A stretch of 64,000 nt of DNA from Panulirus ornatus. Lineage: Eukaryota; Arthropoda; Malacostraca; Decapoda; Palinuridae. The DNA lies in contig NC_092231.1 of assembly GCF_036320965.1 (NCBI RefSeq), forward strand, positions 26,887,894 through 26,951,893, written 5' to 3'. Below the pieces are notes generated by a model that was not told the origin of the DNA, did no database searches, and saw only the letters and a program-made list of their open reading frames with translations. A program made the translations under genes and the position numbers. Below, in pieces: positions 9,690 through 20,416 of this stretch (positions are counted from its first letter, which is position 1; each line of letters begins with the position of its first letter).

Positions 9690-11230
9690 CATGTAACTAC
9701 AGAAATATAAGTAATGTCAGTCATGGACCAGAAGTAAAATGTTTATCAACTATATTCTTAAACATATCTATGGTACTGCTTACAACTACTCTGATTGGTA
9801 AATCATTCCATTTGTAACAATTCTGTTGTGAAAAAAAAAAGACGGCCTCCTTCAAGGGAAAATGTTTGCCCATACATTTGTATCCATTATTATGAGTGTA
9901 ATCAGATGAATCTAACCTTAATAGCTTGTAAGATCAAGAATGTCTAAGCCTTCAGAATTTTGAGTATCTGTACTAGATCACTTAATAACAGTCTCTTTTG
10001 TAGGCCAAATAAATTTATCTCATTTAGTTGGCTCCCATAGGAATTGTTTCTCAGTTCAGGAATCATCATGGTAGCCCACCACTGTACTCTATTCTGTTTA
10101 AGCTTTTCTCTCAAGTAGGGTGATTAAAAATGAACATGATATTTAAACTCAGGACTAACCAATGAAATTGTGAAGATAGATGATAATTCCCCTGAACTTT
10201 AATTTGAAAACCTCAACTGTGAATCAAGGAAGTTTCTCACCCTTTTTACTCCTGTACATTCTTTACTTGGCTCTAGGTCACCAAGAATTATTACAACAAA
10301 GTCTTTTTTCCTGTAACATTTTGTAGCTCAACAAAATTCATACAGTAGCTTGCATTCTTATTTTACTACTAATATATTAAACTTTGCACTTATCAGTATT
10401 CAGACTTATTTGCCACCCTTGAGCCCAGTCCATCAGATTTTTTATGTTTGAAGCTGCAGACATTCACTATCTGTTATATCACCAACAAATTTCCATATTT
10501 CACAGTAGAGCCTATTATCAGCATCATTCATACAGTATATATGAGAAAGAGCACCAGTCTCAAGACTGATCCCTATAGCACACTTCACTACATCTAACCA
10601 TTCTGTAGCATGACCATTAATTACTACCCCACCTCTACTGAGTGACCTAACATTAACCAGTAACTTTTGCTTTAAAATTTTACCATACATTTTTAATATC
10701 AAAAGAAATCTAGTAGATTTGTCAGATGAGCAGTTTCTTCAAAAACCATGCAGAGAATTGTTTAATTAATGGTAATTCTCTAATTGGTTCACAGTTCATC
10801 ATAAATATTCAGATGGTTTCCATAATTTTACCCATCAATTATGTTAAGCTAATTAGACAATAATTTCTGGGCAGTGACTTTTTATCTGTCTCAAGTACCA
10901 GTATTACATTGGCCAGCTTTCATTCCTCAGGATAATTCCCCATAGACAGTGACTTATTAAAAAAGAACATTCAAGTGAAAAAGCAGTCAAAGATTAACTC
11001 TGATTTTTTGCAACTTTCTTTGTTCTAAGATGAGAATTATCAGGGCCTGCCATTTTTTTTTTTTAACTTTCATGTCATTCATTGCTTATAGTATATCTTT
11101 AACTTTCATATCAACATTTTGTTGAGCATTTTCCTCTCTCAGCAGTGAAAGGATAGGAGTTATGCCTTCAGTTGTAAATGCAGATACAAAAAAATAATTT
11201 AAGATTTTTTACATATACTCTGTGCATTAA
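9690..11230 (-). mobile_element. CR1-like LINE remnant 1 (RT to C-terminus)
   Basis: Minus-strand translation in broken frames gives, in order: SAFTTEG (end of the EN-RT linker), AGPDNSHLR, MGNYPEEWKLANV, NYCLI (for NYRPI), NGHATEWLDV, an IYxND-like MNDADN, a decayed F-V-GD in place of FADDT, then the C-terminal blocks NRVQWWATMMIPELRN and NEINLFGLQKRLLLSDL and a HNRIVTNG remnant. This order and the LFSLEKRRLRGDLI-like block are typical of CR1/L2-type elements. Several stops and frameshifts exist, so it is long dead. It is unrelated to the RTE-like family. Confidence 0.75.
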
Positions 11231-11811
11231 CATTAGAGATTTTGATATACAACTGAGACATGTTTTGAAAAGTATTTACAGTGGGGATGGGCCTGCTCCA
11301 CATGGGCATTTTGACCAAAATGCTTCTATAGATTAACTAATGCTTCTATAGATTCACTAAAGAGCTTACCAGAATGTGCAGCACCCACTTCTTTCAGGTG
11401 TGGTCCATTGTTTGTAAAAATTTCAGGATACTCATAGAAATTCTGCTTGAAGTTTATGAATTCAACTCTGCTGGAAACTAGGTGTCACATATATGTTAAT
11501 GAGACCAAAATGCCTTACTGAAGGAGATCTTTTCATTGCTGATCCTGGACTAAACTCCTAAAATCATAATGTTATTAGTTTTGAAAAGATGTATAGGTGG
11601 TAAAAAAGAGTGGGATTTGTGATCCTCAGGAGTATATAAGGATTTTAACGTCAGTATTGTGACAAGCATAGTGTGATATCAATCAGAAAATGAGTTGAAT
11701 GCTAATAACAAGCCTAATGTTGGGTATTACAATACTGAAGAGACTGTTAGTGAAAGTCCTGCAGCAACACACTTAGTGACCAAAAGAGCAAGAACAAAGT
11801 AAAATTAGAAG
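11231..11811. other. Unassigned spacer with a 20-bp tandem duplication
   Basis: No coding or repeat assignment. At about 11319-11358 the block 'atgcttctatagatt(a/c)acta' is duplicated in tandem. Confidence 0.4.
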
Positions 11812-11813
11812 TA

Positions 11814-12794
11814 CAGGTACACCAGCAGTTTTCCAGCATTCTTGGTTCCAAAGCCTTGCCGGATTAACAATTTTGCTGGACCAACAGTGGTCACATAATA
11901 ATAATTCATCAACACACCTCTAACCCCCTAATTATACATCTCCCATGTGTTTTAAGTATACCATGGACTGCTAGAAATTTAAATTATGCATATTAAATGT
12001 AAATCAAATGAATAAATAAAATACAGGCACTTATACACCTGCTCAGGACTGAGGTACTTATCAGCTACAAGTTTCACAAATTCATCAACATACTCGGCAA
12101 CTCCTTTTCTCCATACACTTTAGTCATGGAAATACCATGACACTTCTTGCATCTTTAAAGCCATCCTTCACTATAGTCATGCTCATGTTGTAATTTAAGT
12201 TCTTTATGGAACAACTTAGCCTGGTCCATTATCATGCTGCCTGACAAGTCCACTCCATCACTCCGACGCTTTTGAAACCATTCCATCATCACTCGATCGT
12301 GCTCAGTACTCTTACCATCTTTCATACTTTTTGTAATCGTCATTTGCATCTTGAAATCACTGTCTGCATAGAATTTCAATATTTTCTCCCTTTGCTTCTT
12401 TATATCATAAACAGTTGATGAACAAATACTGTAGATGTCACACAGCTTATGCACCAAAACACCTCGGTCCATTTTTTCAACAGTGCTACTTTATCTTGGA
12501 TCAATATGGACTAGTGTTTATGTTTAACACCACAACTGACACTCTCTTATGTCTTAAAAGCCATAGCTAGGGTTAAATTTAGGCAAAATAAGCTAAGAAT
12601 CTCACAGAATTGTGGTATCACCACCAAGTGCAGTGTAAAGAATGTAAATAAGCGCGCCCTATACACAACGCCATCTGTGGCTGCCCAGTATACTAGTCTC
12701 GTGGCAGTGGTAATTTCAAGTTCCCTCATGTAACTTTGTCCAGACTAAAGGAGGTGCCGAGCCATCAGTTGCCAGAAATTCGGTGGTGTACCTG
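11814..12794 (-). mobile_element. Tigger/pogo-type DNA transposon with intact termini, internally deleted
   Basis: Both ends carry inverted repeats beginning CAGGTACACC (left at 11814, right as its reverse complement ending at 12794), flanked by TA on each side (11812-11813 and 12795-12796). That is the expected 2-bp TA target duplication of Tc1/mariner-superfamily elements. Inside, on the minus strand, are the CENP-B-like helix-turn-helix (SSTVYDIKKQREKIL) and the second DNA-binding domain. A broken continuation encodes the YLSPEQVY start of the catalytic domain near 12030-12075. The DDE catalytic core itself is missing; at under 1 kb this is about half or less of a full element. Confidence 0.85.
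12155..12472 (-). pseudogene. Tigger transposase N-terminal fragment (CENP-B HTH, 105 codons)
   Basis: The fragment encodes helix-turn-helix residues SICSSTVYDIKKQREKIL, the SDFKMQ hinge, and VMMEWFQKRRSDGVDLSGSM, the start of the CENP-B-type second HTH. It would bind transposon ends as part of a Tigger/pogo transposase. It stops in EGWL, where related proteins continue into the catalytic domain; homologous codons continue downstream after frame changes. With the surrounding inverted repeats, this is a transposon relic, not a jerky-like host gene. Confidence 0.75.
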
Positions 12795-12842
12795 TATGGC
12801 TACTATTACTAAAAAATGGTGTTTATTGGATGAGCAATAAAA

Positions 12843-13760
12843 GTGATCGTGTTTTGTGCTATAGAACTTCTGCTAGTGAAATGCCATGTTGGACAAAGGA
12901 ATATACAAGAAAGCCTCTTGTCTTTCAAGAATGAATGCAAAGAACTAATCATAAGAACACAATGCGGTTTATTGCTGCTGGTGAGAAAAAAAAAAATAGA
13001 GAAATTAATAGAGCTTGCTGCACATATAATGGCAAATGTCATGCTTGGTGAAGGGCACATGTGAGTTTCAAATAACATTTGTAGCTGAAAATGTTGAACT
13101 TAGTTATTGTCAGAAGTGCATCAGAGCCAGTACTTCACACTCCAACTTGATGAGTCCACTGATGTTGTGGGAGGTATGTACCTATTAGCCATATGTCAAG
13201 CGTGAATATTCAGAAATGATGAATTTCTGCTCTGCTAAAACCAGCATACCTACATGACAAGAGAAGCCATATTAGGATACTGTAATAAATGTTTATAACT
13301 TCTGTAAAGTGAATTGGACAGGATGTGTTGGCATTAGTATTGACAACAGCCCATCTGTGTGTTTCCAAGCATTTGCAGTGTTATCATTGCAGTGCACTGT
13401 AAAATTCATCATGAACAACTCACTGTTAAGAAAATGCCCATTGGCATTAAAGAAGTTTTGGATAAGGCATTGAAAACTGTGAATTTCATAATGCATGAAT
13501 TTGCAAAGCTCTTGGTAGAGAGATGGGGAGTGAGCAAAGGGTGTATTTTTCATACTGAAGTTTACTGGTTCTCATGGAAATGTGCTTTAGAAATGTTTTC
13601 TTTCAGATTGCATGAAAAACTTCTGGCATGCTTGGTTAATATTTTCAGCACCCTGAATGGCTTGAATCTTTTCTTGAGAGAAAGATTTCATTATCTTTAA
13701 TGTTTAGGACAAAGTGAAAGCACTATGTATGAAGACTGAGCTGTGGCATGTTCAACCACC
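12843..13760 (+). pseudogene. hAT-superfamily transposase relic (ZBED5/SCAND3-like)
   Basis: In broken + frames the order of blocks matches hAT transposases of the ZBED5/FAM200 type: FKNECKELIIRTQ, an IELAAHIMANVMLGE helix, then YFTLQLDESTDV at about 13128-13166 (first catalytic Asp encoded at 13149), NDEFLLC, then an ORF from 13359 with the VHCKIHHEQL region, LDKALKTVNFIMHEFAK and IFHTEVYWFSW (for LHTEVRWLS). Stops and frameshifts occur between blocks, and the C-terminal dimerisation region is not visible. I could not identify terminal inverted repeats or an 8-bp duplication. Confidence 0.75.
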
Positions 13761-14639
13761 AAGAAATTTACTTTTTACCAACTTTGTGCTTTGAAGGTTT
13801 TTATTGTTTCCTGGATGGATACAGAAAACTGACCTTTACAGGGTAATGAGTAATTCAGAGGGTATTTCTCAGAACAAGATAGAGGATTTGATTGGATTAT
13901 AAATCCATATGCCAACATGAGCCAATTAAAGAGATTGATGTTAGGCTCCCATCTGAATTCTGACATACTTTTGGCTACATGTTAAATCGGTGTATCCTGG
14001 TCTCACCAACACGTCTTTGAAATTGCTACTGCCTATCCCAGAAACGTATGGCTGCAAGTTCAGATTTTATCATTTATGAGACAAAAAAAAAAAAAGAAAA
14101 AGAGGAATCCACTAAGCATGATGCTTTACATGTGACTGAAACTTTTGTTCTTTAGAACAAGGCATAACCACCTTGGTAGCATTCTTCCCCATAAGTCTAG
14201 TAACTTTCAACTTTGGCAGAAGGAGAGAGAGGAAAGGGGTAGGATAAGCTGTATGAGTGGTCTTTGTCCCCCACTAAAGTGGTTTGCTGAAAAAGTTTGA
14301 AAACCCATTCTAGGGTGTGAAATATGCTTATCATTTTCATACTGCATATAATACTCTGTTCTATTTATAGGATTAGAAATTTTTGAATAATTGTAATTTA
14401 TCTCCATACTTCTTATTTCAAGGCTGCATGTGAAAAAGTTAGTCATTGTAGGTAGCAGGTGTCAGTAGAAGCAAGTTTCATCACTAATTATCATATATCT
14501 GATGACATGAGTAATAAAGTAAATGTAGAACAGAAAGTATTCACAATTAAAAGAATAGTAATCCTGTTTTATGATATTGGAAGTAGGTTTCTTTGCTATG
14601 TTGCTTCAAAATAAGTGTTTGGATTTTACCATATTTCCA
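13761..14639. other. Unassigned AT-rich stretch
   Basis: No ORF or repeat family that I recognise. The minus-strand ORF at 14207-14446 has no familiar motif and is probably chance. Confidence 0.35.
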
Positions 14640-15260
14640 GATATGTTTCAGGCTGGACCTTTCCCTCTTATCAAAATAATTGCCTATCTGTAATTATCTC
14701 TTGAATATTCTGTACCATCAACCTTTTAAATTTTTCATACTGTCAGCTTTCAGTTTCTTTGTTTATTCTGTTCCAACCCTCCATTCCTCTCGGAGTGATA
14801 CTTTATCCACTGATTTTCTGAACAGTTAAAGTGGTGTTCTTTGCACATTCCTCGAGTACATAAGGTGAGATTTTATCATGCCTATGCACTTAAGGTGGTT
14901 AAGGTCGTGTGCCTAAGGATCCTAATCTTTTTCATAGTCACTCCCACCACCTATCTCTCCTGCTTTAGGAGTACAGTACTGTGGCCTCCATTATAAAGTT
15001 AGAATAGGAATTTTGCCTATAGATCTTTACCAATTTCCACCTCAGTTTTTGTGATGCTTCCTTCTGAGTCCTCTTGTATGATTATTTGTTTCCTGACTTG
15101 CAATTTGCTTTTAGTAAATTTATGAGTTTTTGATATTTTGACTTTTCTATTATATCTCTATGTTCCATTTTCTTTTGCACTTTCCTAAATTTAACCATAC
15201 TCATTCTTTGCCTTTTTATGCTTCTCAAAAACCATTAGGTTGTTTCCCTTTCTATATTTT
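14640..15260 (-). mobile_element. CR1-like LINE remnant 2 (EN-RT linker and start of RT)
   Basis: The minus strand encodes, in several frames, a linker of the type SKLQVRKQIIIQEDSEGSI, then a degraded segment and LFRKSVDKVSLREEW, comparable to IFRKSLxxGxxPxDW at the start of CR1 RT domains. It overlaps in protein coverage with remnant 1 (9690-11230), so the two are separate insertions. The assignment rests on short blocks. Confidence 0.5.
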
Positions 15261-15447
15261 CCTAACTTCTTGATATCTCGTATTACACCAATTTTCAGAA
15301 ATGACTAGGCTCTGCCTGCTCAAGGTTATGTTGCAAGTGAAAAGTATCCTTGTCAAGGCATTTTAATCATCAGTTGACAAAATAGAGTACTGTTTCATTG
15401 AGGAAGTTCTCACTCCAAAAGGGGTCTATCCTGTCCTAGCTGTTAAG

Positions 15448-15540
15448 TTTAGCATAGCTTTGGAGCTGCAGGAGCCCCTGGAAAAGGGTCCTGGAATAAC
15501 ACCAAGACCCCTATTGGAGGTCCTGGGGTAGTTAAATAAG
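15448..15540 (-). repeat. Short interspersed repeat R, copy 3 (partial, reversed)
   Basis: Read in reverse complement it gives 'cccttttccaggggctcctg', 'cagctccaaagctatgctaa', matching the hairpin and 'gctatgctaaa' blocks of copies 1 and 2. Confidence 0.6.
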
Positions 15541-15884
15541 TAAACCAATATTCACTCCTCTCTGGTGCTCTCTCTTGTTTTCCTTCCATTTGAACCCATA
15601 TAATGATGAGAACCTTATGTTACATTTTAGATGGCAGTTTGTCATTATTTGAGTAAGAGTGTACAGGCTTTTTACTTTTCGGCCAAAAAGGATGCAAGAA
15701 TCATGAAATTAGATAGTCTCTTCTTATGTAACCTGCAGTTACCTAAAATTACAACTGAAATACATTTATGTAATTTAGGTATTATCAAATTATGATTTGA
15801 AATTGTTGATATAGTAGTACATATAATTTTTCAAAATCAGTTAGTCATACATTCTCAAGAGCTAACATTTTCCATGTTTTACAG
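15541..15884 (+). other. Putative 3' UTR intron end with candidate branch point and acceptor
   Basis: The stretch ends 'gctaacattttccatgtttt' + 'acag' with AG at 15883-15884. CTAAC at 15862-15866 fits a branch point about 19 nt upstream of the AG, and the interval is pyrimidine-rich. Nothing else was recognised. Confidence 0.4.
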
Positions 15885-18176
15885 GGGTATTTGACGGTGA
15901 AGCTGTTCTTCAAGATGGCTCCGTGTTGATCATAGCCTGAGTATGACATTTATATCAAGTATTAGGAATCCAAAGCCTAGGTTGTAAGTAAAAAGAGAAG
16001 AAAATACTTGAAAAAATATAACTTCCTCTGCAAGATGAACATTATTCCCATATTTCTATACTACAAGTGCTACATATACGAGTCCAGAGAGCTTGAGTTG
16101 CTACACAGGCTGCAGGAGGCCTCAGAGGTGGTGAAAAAGGGACGGTTGCTAAAAACAGATTGCTCAGATTTCTTTTTAGAGAAATGCATACAGTGGTATA
16201 GGAAGTCCACAGTTGAGGCCTGTGCTGCTGTGTACACAAACTGTATATACGCTGTACCGAGCTCTTGCACGGTACCAAAAAAAGGATTTGGGACTGGAGG
16301 TCCCTTTCCTCTCACATGTTGATAGCCATGTTATTACTGAGAGTATGGAAACAATATTTTTAATATTAATAAGCCTTCTGTTAAAGTTATATTACGTATC
16401 ATAATATTTCAACTATATCATATTGTTAAGAATAGTAGTATACTTAAGACGTGCTCTATCAGCTCTACGCCATTTTGTGCGAGTTGGCCGGGTGATGTGG
16501 ATCTCCCAGCACCGGATGTGTCCTAACCCGCCCCGCTGACGGGTTGCTCCTTCAGGGTACTAAGTGTTGCGTGTCTCGTGTCTGTTGCCTCACGCCCTGC
16601 GTTGTGCCCGGGCGCCCACACAGCCGCCACCCCCTTGGCTGTCGTCTCATGGCTCAGTAATTGCCCATGTTTTTACCTGGTAGTCTGTGGGCATACTGTC
16701 CACAAGTGCTTAGCTTGAAACTGGGCCGCTGTAGCGGTGATGCCACGTGCACTGGTGCTCCTCACGCCATTTTGCGTGCCGTGTGGCCGGGCGGGGCACC
16801 ACCCACCCCACCAGACCAGGGCGCTAAGGTCTCTTCCCAGCTCCACAGTTGGACAACCAAAGTGATGGCCTCAAAGGGTTCAGAGGCCCCTAGTCTAGTG
16901 TCAAACTAGAGGATTAGCTTCTCTATACCTGTAGATGCCTATAGATACATAGATTACAGCGCTAGATAGCTTTCAAGTATAGAGGAAGTCTCATAAAGAC
17001 ACATTGTATATATGCTGAAGGTAACTTGGTAGGACTATTGACCCTGCATTTGATCATATGTACAGTGGATAGCATATTCACTAGACTAAGGGTACCAACG
17101 CTTATCTCCAGTCAATTTTATATCATGATATATTTTTAAATCATTTGTATCCAATGGTTTAATAAGATTTGTGCATTTCTTTGTGGCTTAGATTTTTAGA
17201 CATCTGTATGTTTGTCAGATCAAAGTGGCATTATTTTCTAGTCAAGGTGTACTTGTTATTTTTTTAAACGATTACAGTTTTTGCAGCGATCTTTCATCTA
17301 TGATCTCAGACATTCCATCTAGTCATTATAATTGTTTTACCCACCTTCTTGGGTACTTGATTCCCCAACCCCTCCCCTTATTAATATATATGTCATCCAC
17401 ATAACTTTTGAACCATTGACAGAAATGTGCCAAGAGAGTTCAAGATGATTTCTCCATTACCTGGTCTATTTTATTTGTTTCATATATTTACATGTTATAC
17501 ACCCTTGTGGTTTAGGAGTAAGAATTACTAATTTCTGAAAGAATGAAGCTGTTTCTCTGACATAGCATATCTAGTCCAATATGTACATACGCACCACTGT
17601 CAGGCTCTATTATATTAAGGCTGCTCTGTGGAGGAGACTGTATGCATTTTGTCCTTTACCTGACTGTCTCCTTACTGACAGTTAGGTCATGATTGACAAC
17701 AAATTTGTAATGTTTGAACCCAAGAGAAGACAGAGAGGTATATCTACAAGACCAAATAAGGATATGGTATTCTTACAGGAACAAGATCAGTCTCCACCAT
17801 AGGAATACTCTGAATAACAGTATTGGACAATATAAAATGAGATGATGGATACTGGATATGCATGTCTCTTTCTCACAGCAGGCTGATGTAATAAGTCTGT
17901 GCCACTGTAATATTACATAGGCCCTATTGCCTTGCTCATGCTGGCATCTTGTTTTAAGTGAAATCAGGCTTTGTTTGTCAAGCTTTTACTAAGATTTCAT
18001 AATTTTTACTAAAGTTAATACTTTACATTGTAAACAAGATGGCAGTATTTGAGTACAACAGGGATATTATTAAGGATTGTAAGGAGATAGCCACACCAAA
18101 GAAATAAGAGAAAAATACTTAAAGAATAGTTTTAGTACATCACGTTTAGGAACTGCGTAGCATATAATTTATTATC

Positions 18177-18191
18177 ATTTATTTATTTATT
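18177..18191 (+). promoter_or_regulatory. AU-rich element (overlapping AUUUA pentamers)
   Basis: ATTTATTTATTTATT contains three overlapping ATTTA pentamers, the classic mRNA-destabilising motif. It would act only if this region is transcribed as a 3' UTR on the + strand. Confidence 0.45.
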
Positions 18192-19727
18192 GCTTATAAT
18201 TTATTAATAAAATTGCCTAATGGAGAGTGTAATCTACAATGGTTAGTTTTCAAGGGAACATGAAATCTAGTTGTTTTGGGACCAATTTAAGTGTCTTTTG
18301 GTCAATTCGTGTAACATGGTGTCGTTCAGTGACGTGTTGTATTCGTTTGAAACCAACCCACTTTTGAGGTATGTTAAGATGCCCTTTAACTACCATAAGA
18401 TACACTCTCTAGTATATTGCTAATACTTAGCCCCTATAAATTTTAAGGATATTGGTAAATGCCTGCATATTATAAAGTATTCATTTTCGTATTAATGGAG
18501 GAAATCAGGAGGCCCATACCTGCAACTGTGAGTTTATTTTTTCTGCAAGATGTCGGGTATGTTGCAGACAGAAAAGTCAAATTTTTTGGACAAGATCCTC
18601 ATTGGCTAAGGAGTTGAGAGTACTTATAGATCACTTTATAATTGTGAATGCGTGACTTGTTCCCACCAGAATGGTACAAAGTGTTTCCAGTGAAGATGGC
18701 TGGCAACCTTTGGTGTTGACTGCCTTTGGTGACTTGTTTAAGTAGTGGTTAGCAGGGCCCCAGCATATCAGTGTTGCGCCTCCTCTGGCCTTGCCTGGTC
18801 CTTGACCCTGGTCCTGGCGGAACTGGCTGCCTGCACGGTCTCTCGTCTTGCGCCTTGCCTTCATTGACCCCACCCCGTGCCAGGAGCCGGCAGGCCCCTT
18901 TCTGCCGGCCACATCGCCCCCACCCACCGACAACTACGGTCCTTTTCACACTGCTGCTGCCTACCCGTCCTCATCACCCTTGCCATCAAACAGACCTTGA
19001 TGTATTAGGCTGTGATATAGGTTACGGGAGCAAGAGTGCACTGCCACATGGTGTGTACAAGGGTAGGATAGGTGGATGGGGGTGAGGGCAAGGCTGGACC
19101 TGGTGCGCCGCTTGTGTCTAACACAGCGCCTGCCCCTGGCTTCCTCCATGCCACACCTCACCACAAGTTGCAGGACTCACCCTTCTAGGGGACAATGGGT
19201 CCTGTTAAGCTATATGGTTGTTCATCAAGATGGCAAGCTCTGTAAGCTTTTATATTGTAATTTTCTAGACCCCAGATTCTTCTCCTTCCAAGAGAATTTA
19301 AATAGCATGGTAAAACGTAGTTAACCATTTGAAGTAGTTTGATAGGAGCATAATTTATATCTGATTTGCCATAGTTAAGAGTAGACGGCTTGATCCGGCC
19401 TAAGGCGCCATGGGATAGCCAGTATCCTTAATTATTCACAATCTCATGAGTCAGTCTCATGAGTCAGTTGTGCTGGACAAGCTTGTGACCACCACCAGCT
19501 GTGCTCCATTATTGCTGAAACCATAGCCAGGAGTTGCTGGCACAAATGGCCTGGGCAAGTTTTCCATCAAGTAAATATACCAGATCAGCTAGGACAGGGC
19601 CTTGTGGTACACACTCCAGTTGAACTATGGCATTGTACCCAGCATTTGTCAGCTTTGTGTATAAAATTTGTATGGAAAACTTTTTAGATTTGTATGAAAA
19701 TTCAATACGTATTTGTGGTCTTTAAAT

Positions 19728-19733
19728 AATAAA
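19728..19733 (+). terminator. Candidate poly(A) signal AATAAA (proximal)
   Basis: AATAAA followed within 30 nt by a T/G-rich stretch ('gctgtcatgctggctctgcc'), as expected of a downstream element. Confidence 0.4.
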
Positions 19734-20184
19734 GAGTTGATACATGCTGTCATGCTGGCTCTGCCTTTACATGACACTGTAGTTGATTTTTAATATATAT
19801 GTTAAATTTTAATTATACATAGCTTTGATCTATATGGATTTTAAACCAGGCATTGTGCAACAAATTGTATATTTTATCAAGGTATTACAGCATTTAAGTG
19901 TAACCTCTGTGACAGGGACAACTGAACCTCTTTAAATTGTTGCTAATTGCACAAATATATACATTGATTGTTAAAATGTGCACAATATTGTCAATGAAAA
20001 AATTTATTTGACTGTATTTTACTCAAAAGTAAATAAATAGTACAGTACATCAAAAATTGTAAAGTATCACAAGTAGGGAGAATCTAAGTTGTGTAACGGT
20101 TCAAAAGGGTTTTGATATACCCTTGATGGGTCGATTGCGAGTGTGTAGCATTCTTGCCCTTGTAAAAGTGATACTTTGTAATGA

Positions 20185-20190
20185 AATAAA
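20185..20190 (+). terminator. Candidate poly(A) signal AATAAA (distal)
   Basis: AATAAAG followed about 20-30 nt downstream by 'ttttcagcctattctttt'. It is the last signal before the LINE-bearing DNA starts at 20417, so it is the likely end of the transposon-free block. Confidence 0.4.
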
Positions 20191-20404
20191 GATCCAATAT
20201 ATTTTCAGCCTATTCTTTTACCTGCACCTCATTCCAGTGAACAAGGATATAGATAGGATTTGTTTCCCCAAGCTATATCTAATATGAATTATCGGAAAAG
20301 TTTTTATAAATACATTAGAGCTTACACTCTCAAATATTTCAGAAAAGGGCCACACAGCACAAACCAATACAGTGGAGTTTTACACTGGTAAGGGCCCAGC
20401 TTTA

Positions 20405-20416
20405 CAACTTTTTATT
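20405..20416. repeat. Target-site duplication of LINE copy f, left copy
   Basis: CAACTTTTTATT, identical to 22463-22474. Read on the minus strand it contains AATAAA. Confidence 0.9.

Larger units (their letters stand above)
15885..20210 (+). other. Putative terminal 3' UTR exon of the CELF gene (~4.3 kb, free of recognised transposons)
   Basis: Between a plausible acceptor (15884) and the AATAAA at 20185-20190 there is no recognisable transposon, TA array or long ORF, in sharp contrast to the DNA on both sides. It contains GC-rich islands (about 16450-16910 and 18680-19200), an AU-rich element (18177-18191), several UGUAUAUA-like motifs (for example at about 17004) and two poly(A) signals. 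Long 3' UTRs are usual for CELF genes. This is inference: no transcript evidence is available, and the block could instead be an unrelated non-coding exon or conserved intergenic DNA. Confidence 0.4.

Noticed and set aside
12155..12472. Jerky/Tigger-derived domesticated gene
   Set aside because: Flanked by transposon inverted repeats and TA duplications, frame broken, catalytic domain absent.
16008..16322. 104-codon + ORF and overlapping minus ORFs at 16042-16315
   Set aside because: Mutually overlapping on both strands with no recognisable motif; most likely chance within a putative UTR.
16661..16909. 82-codon ORF in the GC-rich island
   Set aside because: Low-complexity composition expected of GC-rich DNA, no recognisable domain, no splice or start context.
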